Source: Agarophyton chilense (Eukaryota > Rhodophyta > Florideophyceae > Gracilariales > Gracilariaceae). Taken from it: DNA of 64,000 nt. How positions within the stretch are numbered: position 1 is the stretch's first letter; every line of letters begins with the position of its first letter. Location of the stretch: NCBI GenBank assembly GCA_030374765.1, contig JARGXX010000105.1, positions 992,001 through 1,056,000 of the forward strand, given 5' to 3'. The translations under genes were made by a program, and so were the position numbers. Below the pieces are notes generated by a model. That model did no database searches. It had not been told where the DNA came from and worked only from the letters and a program-made list of their open reading frames with translations. Below are positions 18,225 to 30,340 of this stretch, piece by piece.

Positions 18225-18555
18225 AAGTGCATCGCTTTTGTTACTTTACTTCATTGTAGTGTACCAGATATTGTGGGCTTTTACTATGTTTGTCGCTTCA
18301 TATAACGTCAAATCGTGAAGTAGTACATATGCTAAAGGAAAGTCATGTACACCGAAGGAGAGGACTTTCCCAATATCTGGTGCGTTCGAGCGCATATTTA
18401 AAATATCTGAAAAGTTTGGGGGTTTTCTGAGAACACGAAAAGGGTGGAGGTATATTTTTGGAAGCAGAATGTTTCGAAGCTTCTCTCCCATCCATCGCAT
18501 TGCAACGCGTGGAAGACCATACCACGATCGCATTTCCCTTTCCATCAGGTTATGG
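18225..18555. other. 3' flank of the methyltransferase-SET gene
   Basis: AT-rich, with ATATTTAAAATATC near 18393 and no convincing ORF. It is cut at 18556 by the Copia B LTR. No clear terminal repeat matching the left side (3440-3510) was seen. Confidence 0.4.
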
Positions 18556-19266
18556 TGTTGGATTGGGAAATGCTGAAGGAAAGATTGAAGGAATGAAAAG
18601 GAAGTTCGCCAGCTCTGGCTTGGATTTACTTGGAGGCGCTCAAACTTTCACTTATATACTACTTCAAAACGTCAGGTGTCTAGACTCCAACCCAAAGTAA
18701 ACCCTAGACTACAAAGCAGGGACACTCAATACTACCAATCATATTCAAGCATGACATTAACCCTAGTCAATGTTCATTGCAGCGCACAACAAGGCAATAC
18801 AACAGTGCACAGCCCATAATTACACTGACGTGTGCACAAATTCAATATGCCATCACACATTACTTGCAATCCACCACCATACACATTCACGTTCCAGCAC
18901 AGTACACCAAGTCTCCTGTAATACACATGTCACGTCTCTTCTCCAAGTACATTCGTTACACCTTGTGAGATGTGTTCATAGTACACCAGCTGGACATGTT
19001 GAACAGCGTGCACAGTAGTACAAGTAGACCACGTACACACGTGTACTCCAGACAAACCCAATAGTGCCATACCACTTGTACACACCACATTGCATGTGCA
19101 CATTTGCAGTAGCCAATCACAGCCCGAGTTCACGTTGAGATCCGACTGACACGCATATGCGCTTTTCCAGAGACACCCTCCAAAACAGCCCATGCTCCCC
19201 TGCACTTTTGGTTTTCAGTGACAGCACAGGGTCAACAGCCAACAAGTACAGGGTCAACAGCCAACA
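18556..19266 (-). repeat. 3' LTR of Copia B
   Basis: 711 bp. It begins TGTTGGCTGTTGACCC on the minus strand, and this start is duplicated (22-bp tandem copy, 19223-19266). Otherwise it matches the solo LTRs at 4981-5667 and 27587-28274. Confidence 0.9.
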
Positions 19267-19275
19267 CCCCCCCTC
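19267..19275 (-). promoter_or_regulatory. Polypurine tract of Copia B
   Basis: GAGGGGGGG on the minus strand lies directly before the 3' LTR. It probably primes plus-strand DNA. Confidence 0.7.
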
Positions 19276-19286
19276 AGTCACTGACT

Positions 19287-20258
19287 TCAGAGGTCTAGGT
19301 GTCGGACGCCACTGTCTTCACGGAACCTCTCGTGCTTCACACGGCAAAGTGGTTTGTTGAGCATATCGGCAGTCATGCAATCGGTAGGGCAGTAGAACAA
19401 CACAATCGACTTGTCACGTAGAGCTTCTCGAGTAAAGTGAACACGAATGTCGATATGCTTGGTACGCTTGTTGACAACATTTCGGGCAAGGCCAATGCAC
19501 CTTTGGTTGTCAACATATAAAGGCGTTGGTTCAACAAGCAACTTTACCGAATCGTCCACTTCTACTCCAATGACTATGCCGATGCCATTCCACAAACGCC
19601 TAAGCCAGATGGCCTCTTTGGAACCACTGCACAGACTCACATACTCAGCTTCAGCACTAGACAGTGCAACCACTTCTTGCTGACGTGAACACCATGACAC
19701 AGGACCTCCAGCCATCATGAACAAGTATCCACTGGTAGACTTGCGGTTTGCAACATCGCCTGCCCAGTCAGAGTCCACGTAGCCGTGAAGTGCCAAATCG
19801 GTGTTTAAGCCGTAGGTGAGACCAAATGTACAAGTACCGTTGAGATAGCGAAGCACACGTTTGACTGCCTTCCAGTGAATCTCTCCAGGTTTCTCAACAT
19901 ACTTGGCAAGTTTGGACACCGCGTATGAGATATCTGGACGAGTTCCTACAGACAAGTACATGAGACAGCCAATTGCCTGACGGTACGGCACCTCCCTGAG
20001 TACATCCTGAATCGCAGACAGGTCCATGCCAACTTCCATTGGAGTGTCAACTGGTTTGGACTGGTGCATGCCAAAACGTTCCGAGACCTTTTGTGTGTAC
20101 GCAGACTGAGTCAGATACAACTCTCGCTTAACTCTGTCACGGTGGATCTCGAATCCGAGTACCATGCGAGCTTGATAGAGGTCTTTCATGTGGAACCGAG
20201 ACGACAGCTCTGCCTTTACACGATCCATTGTCTTCATGCTCGGACTTGCAATAAGCAA
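19287..20258 (-). pseudogene. Copia B pol, end of RT and RNase H
   Basis: 323 codons in the same frame as the upstream parts, separated by a TAG at 20310-20312. The RT catalytic box (YVDDLLIA) sits just after that stop. RNase H motifs follow: GYVDSDWAGD, SSAEAEYVSL, KHIDIRVHF. Motifs look intact apart from the upstream nonsense codons. Confidence 0.88.
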
Positions 20259-20309
20259 GTCATCAACGTATAGAGCAATTAGAACAACAAATCCCAGTAT
20301 CTTTCCGCT

Positions 20310-21524
20310 CTACACACACTCATCTGCGTCATTTGGCGTCAACTGCATCTCCTCAACAAGGAACGAGTATATCTTTGCATGCCACTGTCTGGGTGCCTGT
20401 CGCAGCCCATAGATGGCTTTCTTCAGACGACACACCAGATCCTCGTTACCTTGCTGCACAAAACCTGTTGGCTGCTCCATGTACACTGTCTCCCCAAGGT
20501 CACCGTTCAGAAAAGCTGTTTTCACATCCATCTGGTGCAAATGAAAGTCTCGTACAGCAGTCACTGACAGAATCATCCTGATCGAGGTAAACTTAACAAC
20601 AGGTGCATATGTTTCAGAAAAGTCAACACCCTCGATCTGCAGGAATCCTCTAGCAACCATACGAGCCTTATACCTGATAGTTGGTTCACCAGATGGTGCT
20701 GCTTCATAATTCTGCACATACACCCACTTGGACGAAATCACGTTGCTGTCTGCTGGCCTTGGCACTAAGTCCCATGTGTCATGCTCAATTAGTGACTGGT
20801 ACTCACTCTTCATTGCCTTCTTCCATCCTTCGGAATCAGGACGTGACACAGCATCATCATATGACGACGAGGTGTCATCACTGGCAGTGAGTAGAGCAGT
20901 TGCACGCCACCATGAGCTTGGCTTCCTACGTTCAGGCGTGGACCTACAAACAGGTTGTGTCTCATGCACTACAGGCTCAACTGGTGAATCAGCTGCGGAA
21001 TCATCAACAGAGCTGTCAGAAGCATCATCAGAGTCAGGCAAAGGCGCAGAAGGGTCATCATCACTGGGTCCACTAGATGTGTCAGATGTAGAGGTATCAT
21101 GTGGAGTAGACATATTACTAAAGTCAATGTCTGCGTAATCCTCTTCCTCATAGCTAAACTGGTTGTCTGAGCCCGAAAACTCATCTAACCGTACATCTCT
21201 TGACACAATCACCTTTTTCTTTTCAGAGTCCCACAACTTGTATCCGTGAGACCCTGGGGTGTACCCAATAAAGATAGCTTCCACACCACGCTCCTCTAGC
21301 TTCTTCAGCTTATGATCCACAACCTTGCACCAGCATCGGCTCCCAAACACACGCAGGTTGCTCAAATCAGGCTTCTGACCATGCCACAGTTCATATGGTG
21401 TCACACTACTTGGAAGAGCTTTGCAAGTCACACGGTTGCGCACATACACTGCAACATTCAGTGCCTCAGCCCAAAAGTGCTTTGGCAATTTCTTGTGACA
21501 TAACATCGATCTGAACAAGTCCAT
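20310..21524 (-). pseudogene. Copia B pol, end of integrase and most of RT
   Basis: About 404 codons between two TAG stops. It starts within the integrase C-terminus (the stop at 21561-21563 falls where the family has Gln in PYNSQQNG). It then runs through an acidic Ser/Asp-rich linker into RT (MDVKTAFLNGDL, KAIYGLRQAPRQWH). It ends at DECV-stop, one codon position before the usual aromatic residue. Confidence 0.88.
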
Positions 21525-21560
21525 GAGTGTGCGGTTGAACCGTTCGGCAAGTCCTTTCTG

Positions 21561-23264
21561 CTAAGAATTGTAAGGCACAGTTCGCTGATGCTCAATACCG
21601 TGACGTTCAAGTTCTTTGGTAAAACGATGTGACAGATATTCGCCACCGTTGTCAGTGCGCAATGCTTTGAGTCCACTCTCACGTGCGGTGATGGTTTTCA
21701 CTTGTCTGCCAGTTTGGTTTTGAACAAACTTGAGCCACCTTAGGAACATCTGGGACACCTCATCCTTAGTTTTGAGCATGTAGAAGAAGCAGAAACGACT
21801 GTGATCATCGATGAATGTGACGAAGTAGTGCGAGCCTCCCAAGGATTTCACACTTACTGGACCTGACACATCGGAGTGAACAAGTTCCAGTACGTGTTTT
21901 GCTCGTTCCCCCCCGTGCTTGGGAGTCGGAGCACGGGTTGCTTTTCCTACTACACATGAGCCACACACATCTGAATCCTGCGCAACGTCTACATTGAGCC
22001 CTGACACAACGTTGTTTCGAGCCATATGCTTGATACCATCCACATTCACATGAGCCATTCGAGCATGCCGCAGTGACAAGTCCGACACAAGTGCGCTGTT
22101 TACATCTGTACACTGCTGTGCAGCAGTGCAAAGGTAGTATAGGCCTTTGACGCGGCGCCCCAGGGCAACCACTTTTGACCCCTTGTATACACATACCTTC
22201 TCTTTTTCAAACACTACTTTGCACCCCAGATCACAAATCGCCGATACAGAAAGCAAATGGTACCTTAAATTCGGTACATGAACAACTTGCTTCTGCTGGC
22301 ACTTTCGTTTGGACCCTTCCACAATCAGATCAAGCTCCACACTACCGTGACCAACAGACTCTAGTTTGGAATCATTACCGATGCTAACGCCAGAAGACAC
22401 CTTACTATCATATGTTTGGAACGTGGATTCGTCAAAAGTCATGTGGGCAGTAGCACCAGAGTCAACAATCCAGTCACTGTTCGTGGCTTTATCAGAGACA
22501 GTAGCAATGAGACATACAAAGTCAGAGTCGTTGCCATCCGTACCTCGCTCATCGCTGAGCTCAGTATTGACAGTTGGGTGAGCAGCACCGCCCTGATTCC
22601 TGTTAGCCCCATCACGTTGCTTCTTGAAACAGTTCCTCTGGATATGACCCTTCTTATGACAATAATGACACTCGATGTTCTTCCATCGGGACTGCCTGCC
22701 AACCATGGCTGCCTCACTTCCGGACTCCTCTTTGGCACGATCGTTCATTCGCTGCTCTTCTTGCAGCAAACGACTCTTCACAAACTCTACCGTGAGTTGA
22801 CGATCGCCAATCGTGGTATCAATTGCCACGATGAGGTGCTCGAATCTTTCCGGAAGTCCGCATAGGATGGCCATAGCGATGTCCTCCTCCTCAACAACAA
22901 CGTCCATACACTTCAGGTCCGATGCCAGATGACGTACACGGTTGATGAACTGTAGCATTTTCTCATCATCACGCATCTTGGCAGAGTAGAAGGACCGTCG
23001 GGCGTTGATTTTGTTGAGCAGAGTCTTGCGTTGGAACACATCGCAAATGGCTTTCCACATATCGGCAGGGTTGTCGGCGTCCCACACATGATCTAAATGC
23101 TCATCACTGAGTGTGAGACCAATAATAGCTCTGGCCTTGGCATCTTTCTTTTTCCAAGTCGACAGCTCATCTTCGTCAGTGGGTCTAACAGAGTCGAGGT
23201 GACCGTCGAGGTCCTTGAGTGCAAGCAGCAGCTCAATCTTCTGCTTCCATACGTGGAAGTTATC
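21561..23264 (-). pseudogene. Copia B gag, protease and integrase, 5'-truncated
   Basis: The open frame runs from the LTR-A edge (first codon Asp of DNFHVW at 23264) to TAG 21561. It contains gag (WKAICDVF, LLNKINARRSFY), a CCHC knuckle (CHYCHKKGHIQRNC) and the protease site DSGATAHM. The integrase HHCC (RHARMAHVN..., CGSCVVGK) and core (HSDVSGP, DDHSRF, DNGGEY) follow. The gag N-terminus is missing, and no ATG/GTG precedes 23087 in this frame. Confidence 0.9.
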
Positions 23265-23937
23265 TCACAACGTGAGCGCAGGTTAGGTAAAGGAAAAGGA
23301 AAAAGAGGGGGAAAAGACGAGAAGACGAGAAAATTAAAAGAAGAGAAACAAAGGAAGGTAGTCAGCCTTGACAATTTACTTCGATCGTTGGCGACCGTCA
23401 TTGAAAACTATATCTACCTTGCACGCACTTCCGCCGCCCGTGCTGACCGTCCGCGGGTCACCCACGTCTCACACCTTTCTACTGTGCGACGAGGAGTTGC
23501 GCGCCAAAACAATTTCAAACATGAAGCATATCAAATAAAAACTCAAAAAATCATCCAAAGTGGTGCGCCAGTGCCAACCACCCCGCCCAGCCCAGATTCG
23601 GCTGTTACGGCCAAACCCCGTGTCCAGCCCACATTCGCATATTCTCTCCAACTGCATAGCCCGTTTTCATTCAGCGCTCTCGTCCAATCAAATCGCTCCA
23701 CTTGGGCCGAAGCCCCAACATGCCCCATTAGAACCAGACCACTTGTCCATACCACGTTGCATGAGGGCATTTGCAGTAGCCAATGAGATGGCCGTTTCAC
23801 GTTGAGATTGAGATGAGGCGCATATGCGTTTTTCCGCGGAGGGTGCCCAAAAGTGCCCATGCTTAAATCCACTTTTTGTTTTCCACTATTTCCAACACTC
23901 CAAAGGGCTTGGGGGCACAATCGACCAAACCTCAACA
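23265..23937 (-). repeat. Family-A LTR at the broken end of Copia B
   Basis: 673 bp, homologous to the Copia A LTRs with a small number of base differences, so older. The flanks do not form a target duplication (TTATC left, AACAG right). It is not a clean solo LTR in gag; sequence beyond it does not continue gag. Confidence 0.88.
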
Positions 23938-24720
23938 AACAGTGCAACTGTAAAACGTTGATGGAACGTAGGTACAAGACGGCTCGTGAAGGTGTTGGGG
24001 GCTGACTATCTATTATAGCTCGTCCGGATCTCCGGTTAAGGAATTTTAAGCTAAGAACAGAATAGTCATGATGCCCATGTTGTCTCCTTTACTTGGAGTC
24101 GGCGCTCACCTCTGGTACACTATATACTGTGTGCCGGGGTGAGTGCCAGAATAAATATATAAATAATACCCAGTGGTCAGCCACTTAGCCAAACCACTGT
24201 ATGGGTATGGTCCCTAATGGAAGTCTAGCTACAAAGGGTAGTAAAACCAGCCACGTGGATCGCCACTACATGCGCTGTTGCAAGCCACTCCACTCGTGAT
24301 TCCACGTGTTCCAACAATGTACCCTGCCTCCCTGCATCCTACGCGGTTTGTCGCTTCTTATCCTAGCACTGACCAGGCCACTCAGTAATGAGTTCCAAAC
24401 GCGACTTTGCCACAAAGAAACCATCGGAACGCCGAAGTAGTAGAATACTACAATCTCTAATAACACTGTGAAGGACGATCGCTCTAGAAAGTACCCGATG
24501 CGCAAATTGGAATCCCAGGAAACAGAGACTCAAGTTTCCTCAGGGAATGAGGAATCCGGTTTATATTAGATAGTAGCAGAAACAACTGCGGGGGAAACAG
24601 GGCCTCCTCGGAAACGGGCAAATCGCATGATTCCAAGAGCCATAGTTCCTCCAGCATTCGAAAGACCTCGCAGGCTTGTGGAAGAATCACCAATCCGAAA
24701 TGTAATTTTTTGCTGCTGCG
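23938..24720. other. Non-coding sequence
   Basis: Low-complexity-free, mostly AT-balanced DNA without a convincing ORF. Some GGTGAG-type motifs occur. Origin unknown. Confidence 0.4.
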
Positions 24721-25143
24721 AAGCGACAGAAAGGAGCGATTGGGTGAGGAGGGGGACATTCTGGAAGGACTGCGCCGAGCAAGGTTCTTAGGAGGTGAGT
24801 GTGTCATTGAAGTAATGTGGTTTCGAATTTTGGTGGAAGTCTGACTTATATTTCTTTCTTGTTACGAAAGTGATTGATCGAGAAATGGTGACATTCACAG
24901 GTAAGTGCGAGCTGCAATGTATCTTGTATGCTTTAGGGAAGGAGTTTTGGCTTGCCTTTGTTTGCTGCTGCAAAAGAACAGGGAGGCTATATTGGGCGAG
25001 ATGTGAGATAAGTGGTCGCTGTAGAGGTGAGTGTCGTGTTGAAGTGGTTTGGGTTTGTTTTTTGACGGAGATCGGACTTTTGTCTATTTATTGATGCGAA
25101 TGCACAAAGTGGGAACAAGAAAAGGAGCACATCTTTGAGAGAG
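24721..25143 (+). other. Row of exon-like blocks with splice-site motifs
   Basis: Four GGTRAGT donor-like sites (24795, 24901, 25027, 25144) occur 106-126 bp apart. Pyrimidine-rich AG acceptor-like sites end at 24870, 24976 and 25109. The first two predicted introns are both 76 nt. The preceding block and block 24871-24900 join in an open frame; the third block meets a stop. The arrangement repeats about every 240 bp. It could be a fragment of a multi-exon gene or introner-type repeats. No protein family recognised. Confidence 0.25.
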
Positions 25144-25771
25144 GTAAGTTTGTTTATATGGAATTTGCTTGCATGAAGCGAGAAATTGGGCTCTAACTTG
25201 TGTGAGTTTGTGATGTCTATCTAGTAATATAGGAATTTGTGATTGATGAAGGGTGAACTCGTGTACCGCTTGCACGGTTCTCGGAGAATGGAGGATTCTT
25301 TGCGTCGCGCTTCGCGCGACGCGAAGTGAAGCGCGAGGATCGGAGGACGTGATGCAAAGCGCATGGGAGTTGGGGAGAGCTCATTTCACGTGCAACGGGG
25401 ACCCGTTTCGGGTCTCAGTTACAGGATCGCCGTATTATACACCGGCCATTAGGGTTATTAGAAGATATTAAATTGAATATGCAGGGCATTTTACCGGTTC
25501 ATACTCGCTACGATACCTGCACGAAATGAATGATCATGCGCTAGATAGCGTTCAGTATTCCTTTCATTGTCGGTAGAATTCATAGTCTAGGATTAATGAG
25601 TATCGAAATATATCTTCCAAGTTCTCTTCCATTCCTTCTAGTGTGCCGGTGTTAGTACGGATGTTTGCTGGTTTTCTAGATTCTCCCCAAAATTCACTTG
25701 GGCTAGTATTTTTGCGCTAGATATTCTGGCATCAGAATTCTGCGAATTCTAGAATGCTAACCATAGACATT
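25144..25771. other. Non-coding sequence with a GC hairpin
   Basis: It contains a perfect 9-bp inverted repeat (GCGTCGCGC / GCGCGACGC) at about 25301-25321 and several near-repeats of TTCTAGAATTC type at 25720-25800. No gene supported. Confidence 0.35.
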
Positions 25772-27064
25772 CTAGCACACCCAAACTAGAAATCTAGCAC
25801 CCAATAATAGCTTTCCGAAAACACAGACGTTGTCCGTGATGGTTTGTTGCATCTGTTTGGCCCATTTGGTTACTCTGCGAGCCACTGAACCAGAATATTT
25901 CGCGGACCTGTCGGCCAGCCGGTAATTCTTGTAGTCTAGAACCTTAAAGAAAAGTTCCTTGGTTGTTGTCAGTGGTCTGAGGCCTCGAACGACAGCCTCA
26001 TCCACTTCCGAGTCGGTCGTTTCGGTCGAGGCCGATTCGGAATCACTCGCGTCCGAATGGCCTTTTCTTTTACTCCTTCTGTGCTTCTTTCTCATGAGGT
26101 TACTTCTTTTCTTTCCAGCGGAGTAGGGACCTAAAGGATCGGTCTCTCTATCAGATCCGATGGAGGCCTGAAGTCGCTGTACTTCATATAATCCGTCGGG
26201 TGGGGCAAGCGGTCTCTCTTCTAGACGCGGAGCTTCTATTCTGCTCCTCGCTTGTCCCTCCCTTGGATTCTCCTGATGGGCAACCTGTCTGTCATCTAGA
26301 CGCAGAGCTTCTCTTCTGCTCCTAGATTGTCCCACCATTGGGTTTTGCTGATGGTAGTCCCGGCGAGGGGCGGATAATTCCGCCGCTCCTCAGGGTTGGG
26401 TAGGGGGTTATGGAGACCAAATGGTCAATTTGTGGTGTGGTGGTCCTAGGGACCAAATTGCCTGCCTGGCGGGTGACTGCTCCTTCAACGGCCTGTAGGA
26501 GGGAGTCTATTAATAAGTCAGACTCCAATACCTTAAGGAGGTTTCGCACTATGAGGTAATCCGTATGGTCAGCGATCGCCGTAGCGAGTCGCACGTCCAT
26601 ACTGGAATCCACGTGAGTTGAGCAGAGCTCACGGAGATGGGGCCAGAGAACGTCAGCAAGCCCTGCGGGCATGTTTTCTCGAATTCCTTCGGTCTGGGGG
26701 TTTCTCCTTGAGGTGTCCTTGGCCTAGATTTGGCCCTGGTGAGGGGTTCTCGTAAACGCGCTGCCACCGTGGGTTCTCGGCGAATCCTTTCAGGGTTATC
26801 CATCGGGGTCAGTACTTCTTGCGACTGGCTCCTCGTGCTCCTGCGTTCGCTAGCGGTATCAACCTGACAGGCGACATCGCTGGCGTTGTAATCGCACTTC
26901 GTCTTGCCGCAGGAGTCCTCTGTTTTGATCGGTTGGGTGTGTTTCCTGGATCCATAATGGCGGTTGCTTCTGTACTTCTGGTTTGTTGGGGAATTAAACC
27001 AAAGGTTAGAATCAGAATAATTCTTCGTTCAAGTGGTCCGTTCAATTATTCCAAAGGGTTCTAA
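25772..27064 (-). pseudogene. Gypsy gag fragment (second copy)
   Basis: Minus-strand frames broken by shifts. The stretch around VLDYKNYRLADRSAKY is clearly homologous to the gag at 33777-35029 (VLDYRNYRLGDRSLKY). The fragment ends at 25772 without protease or RT, so this copy is truncated. It follows an LTR that it seems to share with the neighbouring Gypsy element. Confidence 0.6.
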
Positions 27065-27586
27065 GCCGGGAGAGCAAAATGTAACGCAATCACTGGTGGG
27101 TCAGCGTACGGGTCTCGACCGGTGGTAGCGTGGTAGAGGGTCCTAAGGTTCGAATCCTTGACGACGGCACCCCCAGCGTACTTGGTGCAATGGGCTGGCG
27201 TTCACTGCGTATTCCTACAGGTTGGAGCTACGGAAACGATGGCTTGAAGACCAAAGGGTGGAACTAATATACCAAAGGGGGTTATTTAGTATCCTAACGG
27301 TGGCTACCGTACTCTAAGGGAGAAGCGTCACACGAGCCAAGTAAATAGTATTGGCGAGAAGCTGAGATCTCCCTGGCACTGTAGTGTTGATCTATTACAC
27401 TAATTAAATTAATCTAATAATCTACATGAGTCCACCTGAGGTCGAACAGTACACGTGTCACCTGCAAGATCCTTCGGGGCCTGGCGGCTTACAGGCCTCA
27501 ATCGTTATCATCGCTCCTTCACAAATCTCGTGCAGGAGAATTCGAAAATGATGTACCGGAAGGTTAATGCCGACTTGGATGCCCTG

Positions 27587-28274
27587 TGTTGGCTGTTGAC
27601 CCTGTGCTGTCACTGAAAACCAAAAGTGCAGGGGAACATGGGCTGTTTTGGAGGGTGCCTCTGGAAAAGCGCATATGCGTGTCAGTCGGATCTCAACGTG
27701 AACTCGGGCTTTGATTGGCTACTGCAAATGTGCACATGCAATGTGGTGTGTACAAGTGGTATGGCACTATTGGGATTTTCTGGAGTACACGTGTGTACGT
27801 GGTCTACTTGTACTATTGTGCACGCTGTTCAGGATGTCCAGCTGGTGTACTATGTACACGTCTCACAAGGTGTAACGAATGTACTTGGAGAAGAGCGTGT
27901 CATGTGTATCACAGAAGACTTGGTGTACTGTGCTGGAAGGTGAACGTATATGGAGGCGGATTGCAAGAAGCGTGTGCTGGCATATTGAATTTGTGCACAC
28001 GCCAGTGTAATTATGCACTGTGCACTGTTGTATTGCCTTCTTGTGTGCTGCAATGAACTTTGACTAGGGTTAATGTCGTGCTTGAATATGATTGGTAGTA
28101 TTGGGTGTCCCTGCTTTGTAGTCTAGGGTTTACTCTGGGTTGGCGTCTAGTTGGCTGACGTTTTTGAGTTGTATATAAGTGAGAGATTGAGCGCCTCCAC
28201 GTAAATCCGAGCCAGAGCTGGCCAACTTCCTTTTCATTCCCTCAACCTTTCCTTCAGCATTTCCCTCTCCAACA
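27587..28274 (+). repeat. Solo LTR of Copia family B
   Basis: 688 bp from TGTTGG to CCAACA, homologous to 4981-5667. Flanks CCCTG (27582-27586) and CCCGG (28275-28279) match at 4 of 5 bases, a decayed target duplication. It is inserted in Gypsy LTR sequence. Confidence 0.85.
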
Positions 28275-28860
28275 CCCGGTGTGGTCTAAAGTTGAGCGAC
28301 CGGAAGGCTTTTGAAGGTGACAATAGTTTCTTAGGTGAATTTCCGCCGTAAAAGCGTGCTCGGCTCGCCGGTGCTGGTCCTATTGGTATAGTAGGCTACT
28401 CGTGTGACCCTAGTGCTGGTTTCGCTCGTGCAGGTTCAAATAAGAACGACGGGGCTACTCCTGCGCCGCCTCAGTGAGTCCTGTTGGTGGTTGGAGCGCT
28501 TTAGAGAACCTTGAGGGTATTTGCAGGGCTGTTAGGCCTCTGCTAGTTAGTCAAATGAAGTAATGATTGTGAGGTCCCAACGTTGCTCCTGTATTCCCCA
28601 AACCTGCGTGCCCCGGAACGGCATCTGAACCTTAAGAGCTTCTCAGGTATTTCTCAGGTGTCGCCTGACGACTGGCTTCGTTTTCTGATGCGGGAGCTAC
28701 GACGAACCGTCGTGTCAGGAGGCCTTCCGAGAGGCTGTTTGGAAGGCGCTTTGGTATTATTCGGGCCAATGGTTGCCCCCTCCTGAAGGTTGGGCGCCGT
28801 GCTGCCAATTTTGCGTCCATAGTGGGCTCTAAAATTAGCCTCAATGGTCTGATGATTTTG

Positions 28861-29070
28861 CTAAATGTCATTCTCAGGAGAGTAGCCAAACAAACAGACG
28901 CGATAGCACATCATCCCATATTCTCCTCGACCGACAGAGATGATTGGTTCAAAAACGTATTCCTGTTGGTGTTCCTCCTCCGGAAGGATGGTTCGGTTCG
29001 GAGGGACGAATCCGTCGGAGTCGGTTGGGAGAGATGGGACATCGTCATTGGCATTGACTAATGGGTCCAT
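28861..29070 (-). pseudogene. Chromodomain-like tail of the Gypsy integrase
   Basis: A 69-codon open stretch ends in EYVFEPI...YRVCLFGYSPENDI, which matches the chromodomain pattern EYxVExI...YxVxWxGYxPExxTW. The stop (TAG) falls where Trp (TGG) is expected. It marks the element as a chromovirus, a group that targets modified chromatin. Confidence 0.5.
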
Positions 29071-29588
29071 GGGGACAGTCGGGTCTGCGCATATTGCCTT
29101 AGAAGCTGTGGAGACCTGAGCCTAGACCTGAGATCCTGGTGATTCCGTTTGGCCAAGGAGCTGGGCCTTTGGTATTCTTGAGGAACTGGGAGCCCGTGTC
29201 ACCCGGTCAATAGACACGTTGTCGTGTAGGCTGTCTATTAATATCGCAATTGTGTGATTACTGGCCTTAAGAACTTTATATGGTCCCGTCGAGCAGGGTA
29301 GGAGTTTTTGCGCAGTATCGTCGAGTTCATCACTGTCCTATGGTGGTTGGTCTAGGTACACCAGTTCTCCTTTCGAAAAGGTAGGTGTGTTCCAGACGAT
29401 TTTTTCGAAATTGACCTTGTAGCGCTGTTGGGCTTTGGTAAGTACAGCTCTGACCGATTGGACAATTTTGTCGATGTGTTGGTGCGAGTAGCGCTTTGCC
29501 TGAGTAGGAGTCGTTTCTATGGTTATGTCCTGGGGTATAATGGACTCCTGGAGGTCAACATCTATCGACGGTAGCGATCTGGTTAGCG

Positions 29589-30340
29589 TTAAATCGAAAG
29601 ATTTTGTGCCCGTGGAAGCGTGTACCTGCGTGTTTTAGGCATAAACCAATGACTCAACGTAGTCCTCCCAGTCCAATTGGGGCTCCGAAACTTATTGTGA
29701 CAATCGGTCCAGATTTTTACTGTTGAAGCGTTCGTCTTGTCCATTGGTTTGCTGGTGGTATGCCGTGGTGGTTGTATGTTTGATAACCAAGGTAGCACAA
29801 ACGTGTGGAGAGAATTCGGATATAAACTGGCTGCCATTATCCGCAAGGATGTAGAGTGGGGTACCATAAAGATATTCCCAGTGGGACAAGAATGCTGTGG
29901 CCATATCCGTGGCTGTGGTCCTTTTAAGAGGTAGGGCTCGGGTAAGTTTGGTTAACACATCGGTTGTTACCAAGACAAACCGTTTCCAATGAGACGACTT
30001 GGGCAAATGTCCCATTATATCCATGGCGATGAATTCCATCGGGGCGTGCGGCGGGGAAAAGTTTCAATTTGGCCTGATGGTCGGCGCGAGACCCTCGGAT
30101 TTGTGCACTGAAAGTGCAGTTCCGTGCGGTTTGCCATAATTCCTGCGCCATTAATGGCCAGTACAAGAATTCATTAGGGTCAGATACATTCGTTGGCCTC
30201 CAGGGGGACCAGACAAGCCAGTGAAATGGGCGAGGTATACGAGTCGTGCCCTTTCTGACCTTCGGAGTATCCGCTGGAATGCGCAATCCAGTGGGGACTG
30301 ACGCCACAATAGTCCGAATCGATCGTGGTCGAATAAGCAT
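29589..30340 (-). pseudogene. Gypsy integrase, decayed
   Basis: Fragments in two frames show the rve core: MDIMGHLPKS with the first Asp, ILADNGSQF with the second Asp, and TTTTAYHQQTNGQDERFNS with the Glu. Stops and a frameshift make it non-functional. Confidence 0.75.

Larger units (their letters stand above)
18556..23264 (-). mobile_element. Copia element B, 5'-truncated
   Basis: A minus-strand Ty1/Copia element. The 3' LTR (18556-19266), polypurine tract (19267-19275) and most of gag-pol are present in one frame with two TAG stops. The gag start and 5' LTR are missing; coding runs directly into an LTR of family A at 23265. Flanking bases TATGG (18551-18555) have no partner on the right, so the 5' part was lost by deletion or recombination. 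Confidence 0.9.

Noticed and set aside
9870-21563. Several isolated in-frame TAA/TAG codons in Copia A, Copia B and the methyltransferase suggested TAA/TAG reassigned to Gln
   Set aside because: Two sites fit Gln, but the methyltransferase site needs Tyr, and TGA also occurs inside a broken gene. The long intact genes (separase and Copia gag-pol) have no other internal TAA/TAG and separase ends in TAA. Ordinary nonsense mutations explain the data.
25298-25325. GC-rich palindrome as a transcription terminator
   Set aside because: Rho-independent terminators are bacterial; there is no T-tract and no adjacent gene.
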